Of a stretch of 64,000 nt of DNA, positions 12,801 to 25,504 are shown in pieces (within the stretch, counting starts at the first letter, position 1; the number at the start of each line of letters is the position of its first letter). Location of the stretch: the NCBI RefSeq assembly GCF_037038585.1, contig NC_092520.1, forward strand, positions 13,337,001 to 13,401,000, written 5' to 3'. Source of the DNA: Patagioenas fasciata. Its lineage: Eukaryota; Chordata; Aves; Columbiformes; Columbidae. The notes under the pieces were generated by a model, which worked only from the letters and a program-made list of their open reading frames with translations, had not been told where the DNA came from and ran no database searches. Both the position numbers and the translations under genes were made by a program.

Positions 12801-15499
12801 TTGAACAAAGCACTTTCCAGCTCCCTTCTGCTCTTTTCCCTTAGGCATTCAAGACATTGCTTCATCTTACCGAGGGAAGCCATACTTAATTTGAGCCTGG
12901 ACTCAAATCACCTGAGCCCTGATCGAAAAGTAAATGCAAAGTCAAATCAATTTCATGTAAAGCTGAGTACAGAGAGCTACTGGGAATTACAGCCACTGCC
13001 AGCAATTATCACAGTTGTGATGGTTGTTTCCAGAGACATTTTATGTTTTGTTTTTTGCAGGCTGCACTTCAAAACACATAAACTCACAAATTAGCTTTTA
13101 TGCTTCACCGCTGAAATGTTTTTAATTCACTAAAAAAAATTAAAGATCAATCAATACCTTGGAAGCTTAGAACTTTCTCAATATCCTTAATTTACATTAA
13201 AAATATTTCTGTGTGAAAGGTGCCTCCAATTTAATTGAGTTTCAGAAGTGTCTTAGAGGCTTCTTCTCATTGTTTTCGGGTCACACAAGTCAGTAGTCCT
13301 CTCTTTCATTTCTGTAGCCACTGCCTCTGTTTTGGGAGACAATGTCTGGGGCAGAAACTCCTCCTGCACTGATGACATGACTTTGCTGACTGGCTCGTGG
13401 CTAACTGGGAAGATTTTGCATAAACCACCAGTGTAATGGACCTTGCTTTGTAAAGGAAAGGTGGAGTAGCTGTGAAGAGGCATCTTTCCTACTTGGTTCA
13501 GTGCTTGAACTATCTAATTCCAAAATCAGGCCAAATTTCAGGGGACCAGGAAATCTGAAAATAAGTTCCTATTTATAATAGTCTCTACCATTACCTGTAG
13601 ATTTTCTGGTTTTGAACATGTAAGTTAGACAGTCCAGCTTGCTTTCTCAGGTTCAGAGCTACATCAAATTTAACTCTAGATGAGCTACTTCTGGTAATCC
13701 CAAGAGTGTGCAGGTGAGAAATAGTAACAGCTTTATCTTTTTAAGAATCTCTTTATTATAAGTACATATTGCTTCCTTATACTGTGATATATATGCTGAG
13801 CTTGCCTATATTAAACTGAAGACAGTAAAAGTTTTGATGAAAGATCTATTCTGCTTCTACAGCTTAGTCCTTCTGAGCCTATCGGATTGTGACTGTGACC
13901 AGAAGACAGAGTAAAGTCCACCCAGTCTCTTCTTTAACTTTCTGTGTTCCAGAAAACACCTGCCCTACAGAGAAGTATTTGTAGCTGAAGAGACTCATCA
14001 GAGAGTCTTCAACACGATAGTGGTGGGGAAAAGGCAAACCTTGCATTGATCGTGTTCACAGCCTCTCGCTTGCCTGCAGAAGGGATGTCCAGTTCAGCCA
14101 CACTGATGTCTCTTGGATGGAGCTACCTCTCCATCCTGTTGGAGGCCTGGTTCCTCCTCTGCGGGCTGATCCTGTGCAAGACTATGAGGCTGTGAGAAGG
14201 GTTCCGGTTTAATCCCTCCTGAGCAAATTAGGAAGGAGACACTCATTTTGCTCATTCCTGGTCCATAGAATTGGAACCCCAGATGCCAGGCAGGGAAGGA
14301 ATTAGGGACCAGCAGCTTTGGAGGGCTCTGGGCAGCTCCAAGGAGAAGCTGGCTGCCTGCCTTGCATCAAATTTGTATTTGTGTATTAATGAAGATACTT
14401 CGTACAAAAGTTAGAATATTTAACATATTTCAGGCTTATGAAACGTGTAAGGCTGAGAATCAGAGAAGCAATAACTAGTGAGCAAGGTGACCTGTCATAT
14501 TCTGGGAGAAGTAAACACTATCCAATGCTGAATATGAGGGTTTTGCAATAATCAAGATCAGATTAAAGAATCTGTTGTCCAAGAAACAGCTTGATGTACT
14601 AGATCATATATCCATGCTGAATATTTCAACCAGCTCTTACTGCAATTATGTATTTACCATTCTAAATATTCTTTTCCCAGTGAGTGGCAATGAAAGAAAT
14701 GTCAACAGCTTGCTTGCAAGGGGCTGTGCTTTGGTTTATAGTGGAAATGTAGCTACAGACAACTGTTTACATCTAGCTATGTTATTCAGGTATGTTTCTT
14801 AGATAGGCATCTTTGTAATAAATGGCACCCCAACTTTTCTTAACTGGGGATATTGTCTTGGAAATAACAGCTTGTGATTTCATTCAAATTACTTACTGCA
14901 GCAGCACAAAATTTGGCCCAAGCTGTTTATGAATTGGGGCAGATCCAGGACTACAGGGGTCAGAAAGAGTTCAAATTCATACATAATGTATGGTGTGTTT
15001 TAATAAGGCTCTTTTTCATACTTCAGTTTGTGTGCCCGCCTTTGCATGAAGCTGTAAAGCCACAGGCAGCACTGCTTAAAATGTAAAAGACACAACTAGA
15101 ACCCCTCACCCCCTGCACTTTTAAAGTTAGGTCTATTTTCCAGGTCGCTCCATCGAGCCCCATTGCAGCTGCACAGGGCAGATACGCTGTGCAGCACGGG
15201 AACGCCTCCCCTCCGAGCTAATTATCCAGCACTTCGTTTCAGCTCCTCTGTTTGCTCAGGGCATGTCAGCCGTGGGAAATTCCTGCCTTTGATGGGAAGT
15301 TGCTGATGGTGGAGCGAAGACATTTTTTACACAGATTAGGCCTGTAAAAGTGGTTATTAATACCCAGTAATATGGATGGACACTTTCTGCTATACATTGT
15401 TTTGCTCTCTTTCCCAGCTATTAAGGAATGCAGCATCATGAGAGCCAGTTCTGCAAGATGCTAAACCTTTGGCTGTCAGCCAGCAAAAACTTAAATATA
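9849..15499. other. Intergenic DNA, no gene recognised
   Basis: A slightly GC-richer part (about 11,000-12,400) gives several overlapping frames on both strands, the longest at 11636-12088 (150 codons, plus). Their translations are serine/proline-rich and differ in every frame, as expected of non-coding DNA. No repeat family, tRNA or splice-bounded exon could be supported. Confidence 0.5.
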
Positions 15500-15600
15500 G
15501 GGATAGTCCCATTGACTTCAGCTGGTTGGAATGAGCCCTTAGGCCCAGACCCTCAAAGGCATCTGGGCAACTGGCTCCTGAGGTCTGGACTTAGGGTCTA
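15500..15600. repeat. Possible old archosaur/turtle fold-back repeat
   Basis: The segment contains TCCCATTGACTTCAGCTGG followed by AGGCCCAGACCCTCAAAGGC. Both are close to phrases (CCATTGACTTCAATGGGA; GGCCCAGATCCTCAAAGG) that recur in an old palindromic repeat family of reptile and bird genomes. I recognise the wording but cannot name the family. The assignment is tentative. Confidence 0.35.
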
Positions 15601-15870
15601 TTTGCACGTGTGATATATTTGGTGCTTGGGACAGGGGCTGTTTAATCAAACAGCTCTTCCCTTTGGCTGTACTCTTTCTGCAAGACACAGATTCACCCTT
15701 CTCACAGTCAGGATTGGGGGACTATAGAACTGGACGTGATGATTTGAGTTTCTCACTCATAGAATTGTGTCCTAAAATACTATTTATGAATGTATCAAGC
15801 AATATATTGTGCATGAGTCTGTGTTTCAGCAGAAGTTTCAGCTTTACAACCCTCTCCCCATGTACAAGGT

Positions 15871-15962
15871 AGCTATTATCATCTATTTTTTGAAGTGAGA
15901 GAATGAGTGCTGGAGCACCTATATAGCTCACCAAAGGTCATGCAGGGGGTCAGGAGTTATGC
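15871..15962 (+). mobile_element. MIR-like ancient SINE relic
   Basis: The order of landmarks (TTATCATCTATTTTTTGAAG, then GAGAATGAGTGCTGGAGC, then CTCACCAAAGGTCATGCAGG) parallels the core-to-3' part of MIR/L2-type elements: TTATCCCCATTTTACAGATG, GAGGCACAGAG, TTGCCCAAGGTCACACAG. Divergence is heavy. MIR-type relics occur at low copy in birds. Chance resemblance is possible. Confidence 0.45.
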
Positions 15963-18900
15963 CAGAAAGGGAAAAAACAGGTTTCCAGAGCCATGAGACA
16001 GCACAGCTCCTCCTGTGGGTGACAAGAGGGGGTTGAGTACCAGCCCGTTTTGCGGCCAGGCAGCACCCACATCCAGCAGATGGGAATACGGTCACCCCAT
16101 GGATGCAGCCACAGTGCAGGTGCCAGCCTCAAAAAGTTAGTGCAGGTGCAATTTTCTGGAGTAATTGAAATTTAATTTGAAGATGGGAATGCTTTTAAAC
16201 TCCTGGATCTGAGTCCTTTCCCTAGTTTTGTTCTGAAATCATGTCAAGATGATAATTCCCCTTCTCTCTCCACTTATTTTCACCAAAGGACGCCCGCATT
16301 TTTGGGCTACAGCAGACAAATGTGCTGTGGTCAGGCTCAGACACTGCAGACCAGGACTCCAGCACGTGTCACAGCTCACATCACAGAGCAGCTTAAACAC
16401 GGCCTTCCTCTGCCATCCACTCGGAGAGGAAGTATTGCAGAAGAGTGTCTGGCTGTGCTGGGTAAACACAGGCTGCAGTAGACGAGCAAGTATTTGTTTC
16501 ACTTCCTCAAGATGCAACTGCATGCCAAATATATGTATTTACATCAATATACCAGAAATGTGCCAAATTCAAACACTTTGAGTTTATTTTACACCAATTA
16601 CACAATTGCTTTTATATCAGAGAATATTCCAGTCTTGCTTGGCAGAAGGTGCTTCCAGCATGCAGCAGTGAGTGCCTGTACAAATATCAGAGGCAGATTA
16701 TGGATAAGGTCCCAAACGTGTTTATGCCACTTACGGTGGGATTTAGCTTTACCTTCAGGTACTTCAAGCCTCTACCATATGACTGTTTGTAATCTGGATA
16801 TCAAGTCCCTGATTCTAGTTGCTGGATGTCAGGGACTCCTTTGCCTACACATAGGCTTCTAAACTCATTTGAGATGCCCCAGGGCATCCCCTCCTCACCT
16901 CTAGCTGCCTCTCCAGAAGTGCACAGCTGTCTCTTAGCTCCTGTGCTACATCTGCCAGCCTTTTGAGGGTGTCCCAGACAGTTCTACTTGCCTGTGTGTG
17001 GCTGATCTTGTATTTCATACATGCTCATTTTGTCTTTGCTCTCCTTACAGATCCTGTCATTGCACATTCCCTGTGAAACTGCTGTTTTCACACCACACAC
17101 CTTCTTCCATGCATCCTTGGCCAGCAAATGCACTCTAGGGACAGATTCAACATAAGGGGGCATTATACATAAAGATATAAGGGGGATAAAAGACAGAAAT
17201 GATACTCCATCTTTGCAGTTTTGACAGCAAAACCAGGAAGCAAAAATGTTGAGTCTTCACAAGGAAGATCCATTGGCAATTCATTGTGTACCCAGAGCCT
17301 TTCAAAACACTGTTCCATCTGGAGGGTCTTACCAATGCTGGACTGCTTGCTCCTTTCCTTGGGAGGCCACAGACGAAGGGCAGAAAGCCAGAAACAAACT
17401 GCTCACCCCAGCAAGTGACCGCAGGGAGGCTCAGGACATGCTGCAGCCAGGAGGGCAGGAGCAGGGACACAGCCCGATGGCTTCTGCTGCCTCTGGGCTC
17501 AGATGCCTCCCCACATCACCCCACGGAATGAGCTGTTCATCGATGCTCTCAGGGGCAGCTGCAAGGCCCCAGTGAAGCCCAGGATACCAGTGGCCTGGCC
17601 AACAGCTGCTTGGATAGGAGCAAAGGGGGTGTGATGGTTTGCCTCCCTCCATGTGCACAGAGTGGGGGGCTGTGCTTACAGGTCCCCTATGCAAGCCCAT
17701 GGGGACATTTTCAGCCCAGCCCCAGGGAAATCCAATAAGCCTTTGGCAAGAGTTGCTTGTGCCAAGATGCCTCTGAGACACGAAAATAGCTGGAGATGTT
17801 TGACACAGTAAATGAAGCCTGATGGACAGGACTACTGTCTACAAGATCACCAGGATGAAACCTGGGAAGGAGAAAAACTGTTTAAGCTGGAGACAAAATT
17901 ATCCCAACAACAAGTGGATATAAACCAACAGTGAGTTTAGCCTGTTCACCAGTACAGGAGGGGTCTTTCAGTGGGAGGAGGACATTGTAGTTGCTTAAAA
18001 CCAGATGCTCACCAGGGTATGGAAGGCAGTGTTTGACATCTTGTCTGTAGAAAGGAACCAGGCTCACTGACCTCACAGGTCTCTTTCAGCCAGTGCTTCT
18101 GGAGCTTGAATGTCAAGGAGGCAACTCAAGACACACAACATGCATCTTTAAACTCCTCAGATTGCATTAGATAGCGGCTCCCCGTCCAACACAAGGATGT
18201 GTGACCAGAGTGAGACCTCACTCTGCCAGTCCTCAGAGACAGAGACATTGGACACTAAACTGCCCAGAGCACAAAGCTCAGTCAACTCTCCTCTGCCAGA
18301 TCATGTGATTTAATGACACTTTTCCATTTCTGATTCATAATGTTGAAAGGTCAGCACAGCACAGACATTGGCTTGCTTAATGTATCGTAGAGAAGGCGTC
18401 TTAGTTCCTACTGATGATTCAACAAATACTGACACCAAACCTTCCTTGCTTAAAACAGCTGAGCCCTTCCAGCTGAGCATCATGCTGGTAAAAAGCTGTG
18501 GATGTTGAAACTGCTTCCATAAGCAAAAAACAGTTTCATTTAGGCTTTCAGTTAAAAAGAAAATAAAAAAGATTAAATGCTGCACAACATTTCCATACCT
18601 TTATTTAGTTACTGCTTCCCTGCTGCCCATCCCCCTGTTGGCTTGCTCCTGACAGCCTGGAGAAGAGGGTGTGGGACCAGGAAAGGGCCAGAGACAAGTT
18701 AAAGGAGACCTTCTGAAATCTGTGCTGATGTAGGAGAGGTTGGCTACAATCTGAGATGGCTGTTAAGTGTCAGTATGACAAGAAGTTGCAGACACCTCAG
18801 TCAACATTGGACTGATGCTTCACGTCTTTCATTTACTGAACCAGCCCCAAATGAGCATGATCAGCAGCCAGGGAGGAGCAGAACAGTGTAAGGAAGACTT

Positions 18901-21900
18901 CCTCTTGTAGCTTCTAAGTGCTTAAAAGTTCTCAGACTCTGAATCCTGTTTAATTTCCTCGCACTTATCTTCAAAATCTCCTCTGCAGGTTGTTGGATGC
19001 ATGGCAAGTTGTGCTAATCCCAAATCCAATATTTGCAGCAGGTGCTTGATTTTGGCTCTAGGCTTCCCCTTTAGTCCTGAAGGGAAAACCTGATTGTGTC
19101 CTTTATGTAACCCTCCCTGCAGCAAAGAGGCACCAGCACAGATGAAAGAAGTACTGAAATTTTGAGGAAATTATGTTATAAGCTTCCTTCTGTGCTGACA
19201 CTTGAATTGTTGGGCACCCTCTGAAATACCCTCTCACAAACTTGTGCTTCTTTGAAAGGGGTCAGTGGTTGGTGCCGAAAAACAGCCTGTTTGTTCCTGT
19301 CACTCCGAAGAAATTCTGCAAGACAACGTGAGGACAGAGGGTTCATCTGAGTGAGGCTGCACTTCCTTTCAAACTGTAAGCATCAGCAAGTGAAAACCAT
19401 CAGTTTCGGTTCTGGTCATACACATTGCAGTTCATTAGGGTCCATGCCTATGTTAAAGAATTAATTTCCTTTCTTGGTAAGGAAGGCTTGTCCCTGTGCA
19501 GAGCTGGTCCTGATCATCCGCATATGCAGACACTCTTATTCCAGGAGAAGTACCTTAACTGGCTTACAAATGAGCAAGGTTCTCCTCTCTGGGGCCAGAC
19601 TGTATCTCCATATACCACTACATGCATTAAGCAGACCAGGAAAGTGTCTGGACACTTGAGCTAGGTGGCAGGGGACAGTCTGTATCTGTGCTACCAGAGA
19701 GGGCTATCAGCCTCCAAAACAAGACAACCACTTATTAGGAATGGTGAGAAGAAAGATGAAGGATAAAATTGTCTGTGCATTAGCACGGGGCTCAGGATGC
19801 ACACCAGGACCACTCTGTTGGAACAGTCTCACTCCTGTCTCCACAGCCCTTGTTGCTGTTGGAGAATGCAAGCTGTTTACCCTCATCCATCCCAGCAGAT
19901 CCCAGCTGCTTTCCTGACTTACTGTCTTTTCAGTCTGGGCATATGACACCTTCCCACATGCCTGTCACCTGACTGAGGGGTGGGTGACAAAACATGTGGA
20001 CACAGTGTGCTTTCACTGTAGCCCCATTTCATGGGCTCAGTAATGCCTGGGGTTAATCTCAGGTAAGGGGAAAGTAGAGACCACAGTGAAGAAGACCTGT
20101 TCCCACATCAAACCTGATGAGATGCCACCAGTGATGTGACACAGCTCCCCAGCAAGGCCTAATTGCAGAGTTACATCTCTCCTGTGCCTTTTTTTTCCAA
20201 TGCAATCCTCTTCATAAAACATTCCTATGGAATGGACTTCTACGAGGGCTTCTTCAACATTTTTAAACACAAGGCACTGCTTTGGCATGGATATCCTGGT
20301 GTGAGTCCCTAGACGGCCTGAAGACTTGTGAGAATTTTGTAGCTTGACTTATTCTTTTTCTGATGTTCTGCAAAACCCGCTTTTGGTGACCTTCACAGAG
20401 GCTGTGACTAACACTGCATGGGCAAGACTTGTATAGACTATAATGGATAAGGCTCTGAATGGGAATGGGCAGAGCTGGGGAAGGATAAACCCAACCCCTC
20501 ATGTAACTTCTGTATCTCTCTGCAGAAGTCCCTTAGGGGAGGATTCTCAAAAATCACTGGTGTGACCCAAGGGCACAGGTCCCACTGAAACAAGGGAAGC
20601 TCTGCTTTATAACTTTCAAGTGCAAATCCCACTCTTCATTTCCTTGAGTGTCTGCCTTGTAGAATATAAACTATGAGATGACTTTTGCTGAACATCTCGA
20701 TGAGGCCCCTAGAACCACTGGATATGCTATGTTATAAAGTATGTTAAAAAAAAAAGATCGATGCCTTGTCTCTGTTATGTTGTTTTGTTTGGAATTTTCC
20801 TCTGATTCTTCTGAAAAGAGCATGTTTCACAGATGCTTCTACCCACAGTGTCATATTGATCAATTCCTGCAATTAGTTTGCCCAGTGATCTTCCTGATTC
20901 TCTCTTCCCAGAACCCTCATCCAGGTGGATGGAAGTCTCTCAGGAAATATCTGGTTGCACTGAAGTCAGGTAGTAGGAGGTAATCTCCTTTCTGAGTCAG
21001 CTTTCATCTCATGTCCCAGTGCGGTGCCAGTGAACATTACACATTCATTGACGCTGGAGCCTGAGAGGGTTGGATGAGATTTTCAAGGTCACTTTGTGAC
21101 AGTTGAGCATCTGCATTGCTTCAAAGCTTGGTGGGAATTGGGAAGCAGACAGCCATGGACACCTTCAAATACTCAACCCATAATCGACATGTAGGATAAG
21201 AGTAAAGCATAAGGAAGATTTGACACTGCTGTTACCCACCGAGCAAAGGCAAGCAGCTCTTTCTCTCTCCAGATACCTCCTATGTCTGCTTTCCCCCTGG
21301 TGTTCTGAAGCTCTAATTCAGGCTTGAATCTTGACTTGGTTGACTCTTCCCTTTCTTGTGTTTCCAACAGTCATGTCACATCCAGATCCTGCTTTTCTCC
21401 AGAGGACATCTAAACATGTGCGTTGCCTTCAGCCAGCACAGCCAAATCCTGCCCAGGCTCTCTCCAGCTCAGGCTCTTCCTAGTTGGCTTGCCCGATGAC
21501 CCCTTTGGTCTTTAACAGAAGTCTTTCAAAATTTAACTGTTATAGTAATTTTCAAGCGCCTACTCTTTCTGAGCAAAATAACTCCCACACTCCATTTGTG
21601 AAAACATCTTCAAAGTAAACAGAGGAACATGTTCAATCATTTATTTTTTCCCCTTCCCACATTGCTGAGGATTTGAGTGCTAAAACTTGAACAGCAGCAT
21701 TGTAACATTATACCTGGAACTGTCACATTGTCAACTGAGGATTTTGAGTGATGATGCCCTAAGCAAAGCCAGTCTGGCTCTACAGAGCTTTGAAAGACAA
21801 GCTGTTTGGTATGGGAGCAGAGGGAGCAGCAGGAGGATGTCTTCTTCTGAAAGAGGCAAATTAAAATATGGAACACTCAGGATACATACAGAAACAGTGT

Positions 21901-22450
21901 GAACATCCATCCTCCAGCTACCTGGTGCCATTTGAGGCTGCTCTTTTTTCTCTCTTCTTTGCCAAGGGACTTGGAGAAACATTGCACAGAATGGCTCATG
22001 GCAGAGGGTGTCACTTCTGATTTGAAAAGTAGCATCCCGTCAGGCAAAGTTCATGCTGCAGGGAGGAACAGCCTGACAAAGGAACGTGTCATGCAGTGCC
22101 CGTGACTTGCAGGAATGGAGAGGAAGTCCCTGCATTTAAAACCAGCCCAGATGAATGGAGAAAAACTCATGGAGGCAGGTGGAGGCCTTGTGTTGTGATC
22201 TAGCACTGCCCTGTGCCCCAGGTGAGCCCCATGTCCCAAAGCACCATCACTGGTGTCCCCTCACCTGTTTGGTGAGTCCCAAAACCTCTCAGGCACAGCT
22301 TCCAGAAGAGACTGGAGCATCCCCTGGCTTCCCCTCATCTGTGAGTGGGCAGTTTGGGACACCAGGGTGTGGGTGGAAATCTGCAGCCCTCAACCTGTGC
22401 TTCCCACCTGCGGAGTTAATGTTTTGATCCTCGGTCCAGCAGCAGAGAGA
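15963..22450. other. Intergenic DNA, no gene recognised
   Basis: Unique sequence. Open frames reach 122 codons (16494-16862, plus) without any recognisable domain. No CR1 copy, tRNA or significant tandem repeat was seen in these 6.5 kb. Confidence 0.55.
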
Positions 22451-22525
22451 TGGAGTCCAATCCCAGGCCAATCAACACAGAAGTGAGGTCCAACCCCAGG
22501 CCAACTGCAGTGATGGGGTCCAGCC
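22451..22525 (+). repeat. Short imperfect tandem repeat, about 30-bp unit
   Basis: Two and a part units begin TGGAGTCCAATCCCAGGCCA (22451), TGAGGTCCAACCCCAGGCCA (22484) and TGGGGTCCAGCC (22514). Unit length is 30-33 bases, with several substitutions. It is a small degenerate minisatellite in otherwise unique DNA. Confidence 0.55.
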
Positions 22526-22951
22526 TCTCCACCCTGACTCTTCTGGAAGGAATGGCCCAGGAGAGGAGCTGCAAGGACTAACGGGGAAGGATGTGTGTGC
22601 CTGGAGCACATCTAGAGGTTCAGGTTTCACAGAGGACTCAGGTAAGGGAATGTTTCACTTGACGGTCTTAATGAGGTGACAAATTCCTTGATGTCCAACT
22701 GAGGAATAACCTACATGTGAACAAAAGCTCTGTGGAGGTGCATGGATTATATTTCTTCTTTCAATCTGGCCTTTAATCCTAGAATATTTAAGGATAGAGA
22801 CTACACACCAGGTTGGACATTATATTCTGGAGAAGGATTAGAAATCCAAAACAGGACTCAGGGTCCATCTAGCTCCTATTTTTCCAAAAACAAAGTTTAG
22901 CTGTAAGCAGCTGCTATCAGTTGGCCCAATTCTGCTTACTTCGTGTTGTAC
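22526..22951. other. Intergenic DNA, no gene recognised
   Basis: No feature was seen between the minisatellite and the inverted CR1 copy. Confidence 0.5.
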
Positions 22952-23394
22952 ATAGAATCATAGAATGTCCTGAGTTAGAAGGCACCCACAAGGATCATCG
23001 AGTCCAACTCCTGCCCCTGCACAGGACAACCCCACAGTTCACACCGTGTGTCTGAGGGTGTTGTCCAGTCTCTTCTTGAACACTGTCAGGCTTGGGGCCG
23101 TGACACCTCCCTGGGGAGCCTGTTCCAGTGTCCAGCACCCTCTGGGTGAAGAACCTTTTCCTAATGTCCAACCTGAACCTCCCCTGGCACATCTTCCTGC
23201 CATTCCCTCAGTTTCTGTAACTGATCACCAGAGAGAAGAGATCGTCACCTGCCCTTCCTCCTCCCCTTGTGAGGAAGCTGTAGCCACCATGAGGTCTCCC
23301 CTCAGTCTCCTCCAGGCTGAACAAACCAAGTGACTTTAGCCGCTCCTCATACGGCTTCCTCTCCAGACCTTTCAACAACTTTGTAGCCCTGTTC
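22952..23394 (-). mobile_element. CR1 LINE 3' fragment
   Basis: On the plus strand it opens with ATAGAATCATAGAATGTCC (reverse of the CR1 3' end) and continues through the 3' UTR and the last part of the reverse-transcriptase frame, to GTAGCCCTGTTC. It is the same subfamily as 2652-2908 and 56792-57010 and longer at its 5' side. A frame at 22995-23192 on the minus strand translates the shared FRLDIRKRFFTQRVLDTG segment, which is CR1-derived and not a host gene. Confidence 0.93.
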
Positions 23395-24260
23395 TATCAT
23401 GACGGAATGACAGTCTTTACCTCATGAGGACGTGAACTCTGCACATAAGAGCATGAGGCGATTCTCCAGCTCCTTGCAGGGGACAGTCAAACCCACTACA
23501 AAGTGGTTACTCTCTCCAGCACACTTATAGAAATAAGAGGATGAGGAAAACCAAAACATACCCTATAAAGGCACAGCACTATCAGCCCTAAAACATAATC
23601 CAGGTACCATTTTCTTGCGCTTACAAGGCTTTCAGTCCTTAGTACCCAAAGACTTAAACTTACATGGGGTTGGAGCTGAACCAGCTTCTCCTTCCCACTG
23701 CTGATGCCAAGGTAGCTCTCCTGGTCCTTTAGTATATCTGCCTGCCTGCCTGCCTGATGAGAAGAGGAGCATCATGATGGAAGCAGGGTGAGGCAATGGG
23801 CAGATACATCTTCACAGCCTGATCAGAGCACTCTGGAATTCAATAAACACTTAATTTTAAGTATTCTGCTTTGCATTCTGCTTTTGGTTCAGCTATTGTG
23901 TTGGTAAAGTAATTACTGTATTACCTCACCCTTGGCTCCCAGCCCCGTGTTACCATGCTAAGCAAGTGTTCGGGAACATCTTTAGCAGGCTGTTTATGGC
24001 TTCACTAGAATCACCAGCTGGAGCAGTCTATGAAAGCTCATTTCTCTACTCTGAGACCATCCCTTACTTCTATGCTTGTTGCTGTAGAGCCAGAAAGCAC
24101 TTATGGAGACTTCTTTGGAGGGAGAGGGAAGAAGGTGCACAGTGGCTAAAAGCTGAAGAGAAAGAAGTGTAAGAAGAACAAATGCCAAAGGCAAACTGGT
24201 GCCCAGTTGCTTGTAGGAACATGGGAACCATGCAGTTACAGTCCAGCCAGAAGGAAGGTA
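23395..24260. other. Intergenic DNA with a (CCTG)4 microsatellite
   Basis: Four CCTG units lie at about 23741-23756. Otherwise no feature was recognised. A 68-codon plus-strand frame at 23966-24172 has no recognisable domain. Confidence 0.55.
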
Positions 24261-24301
24261 GCATGTACATATATAAAAAACATTAAATCATTTTCATGCT
24301 C

Positions 24302-24307
24302 TTTATT
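24302..24307 (-). promoter_or_regulatory. Poly(A) signal AATAAA of the candidate BRICHOS-like gene
   Basis: Reading the minus strand, AATAAA lies about 47 bases after the TAA of the 103-codon frame. It is followed about 25-40 bases later by a T-rich stretch (GTTTTTTATATATGT), the usual downstream element. A second AATAAA (24354-24359) overlaps the stop codon itself. The 3' UTR would be only about 70 bases. Supported by motif and position only. Confidence 0.5.
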
Positions 24308-24354
24308 GCTTTTTAGGACACACTGTACTGGTTTGCAAAACTTGGCTTTCCTGT

Positions 24355-24666
24355 TTATTCAAAAACATCTCTTTGTTTAAAACCAACTCTACACCTTGCC
24401 TCCTTGTGCTCCTTCAAGGAACGCTGCCAGATGGTCTGTTTGCTCTGCCCACTGCTGCCATAGGGACCACAATCCTGGCTCTTGCTCAGTGTAGCATTGA
24501 AATTGCACCTCCAGTAGATGGTACCATCCCATGAGCCTGCCAGAGAGGATTTTGCAATGGGGAAGAACTCCAGGCTCTTGACCATTTCATATTCTACCAT
24601 AGTTTTCCTGCTTACCAGCGGTATAACATAACAGTCATCTTTCACTTGCACAGCTATGAGATCATG
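24355..24666 (-). CDS. Candidate terminal exon of a BRICHOS-like gene (partial)
   Basis: Seen: on the minus strand a pyrimidine-rich tract ending TTTTTGACAG at 24667 is followed by 103 open codons and a TAA (24355-24357), then a canonical poly(A) signal. An in-frame TGA lies just before the acceptor, so the frame opens at the splice site. The exon begins HDLIAVQVKDDCYVIPL. BRICHOS domains (ITM2, gastrokine, surfactant C, chondromodulin) show an Asp-aromatic strand, an IA-V segment, then CY-I-P/M; ITM2B has DKCYVIPL. Four cysteines are present (near residues 12, 55, 68 and 93) and one NAT glycosylation sequon. The conserved BRICHOS Asp would lie in an upstream exon I could not find. The CTG|GTAAGC at about residue 17 could act as a donor, giving a shorter exon. 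The C-terminal 60 residues resemble nothing I know. It could be a decayed paralogue or a chance frame. Confidence 0.4.
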   Translation of the reverse strand, partial: HDLIAVQVKDDCYVIPLVSRKTMVEYEMVKSLEFFPIAKSSLAGSWDGTIYWRCNFNATLSKSQDCGPYGSSGQSKQTIWQRSLKEHKEARCRVGFKQRDVFE

Positions 24667-25504
24667 CTGTCAAAAACAGACAGGCATCTGTAATCAGTAC
24701 AAAACAGCACTTGCTCGTAAATCAGAGCTGCATGGTGACCACACATGAAAGTATGCCCCAGGCTCTTGACTGCCTGTCCAGCTCACGAGAGGATGGTATT
24801 TCAAGGCATGGTTGTTAATCTATAAATCTTGAAATGGCTGAAGGGGTGGCATCTCCCCATGCCATTCTGCTGCAGCTTTGACAAATAAGGTTGTGTGAGC
24901 AAGTGCTGCCTACGACAGACACGTGTGAGTCCCTGGCAGGTGTTTCCCAGGGAGCAGCCAGAGCAAGCTAAGTTTGGTGCTCTCTTTCTTCTCTCAAAGA
25001 GTCCACATCGGCAATTTTGCAAAAAAAAAAAAAAGTTTATTTTCCAATCTTTCGTGTGTGCCACAGATTCTCTAACTGCAGTGATGGTTTTTTGTTTTTC
25101 TGCAGGTTTTGATTACAAATAGCTAAAAAATAAAAGAAAATGTTGGGGTTTTTTGTTGTATGACAGGTAACCCAGTTGAGTCATTCTAAATATACTGACA
25201 TATGCAGAATAAGTCCATGGAAATCAATACTTGAGTGGAAGTTGAGCATTTGCTTATCAGTTGTGCCTTTGTCACTTTTTAATCAGTGATAATACTGATC
25301 TCCTCCTATATAGCAGCACTCGTCTGACAGCGCTCTCAGGGAGTTTTGTAACAATAAGGTATTACATGAGATTTAAAATGAGAAGTTGGATCCTCATCTC
25401 AGAAGCACAGATAAACTTTTTTATCTGGGCTTTGCTTTGACATTACAATACACCTCACAGTCTGGCCCCAGCGTCATTTCTGCACCTAAATCAGCCTACA
25501 GGCT
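24667..25504. other. Possible intron or intergenic DNA
   Basis: If the candidate exon at 24355-24666 is real, its intron starts here and the gene's upstream exons lie to the right. I saw no second exon with a matching phase-0 donor and BRICHOS-like coding. A poly-A run of about 16 bases is at 25020-25034. Confidence 0.4.

Noticed and set aside
24801..25064. 87-codon minus-strand frame just upstream of the candidate BRICHOS-like exon
   Set aside because: It crosses a poly-A/T run and has no matching donor in phase with the exon at 24666; more likely intronic chance.
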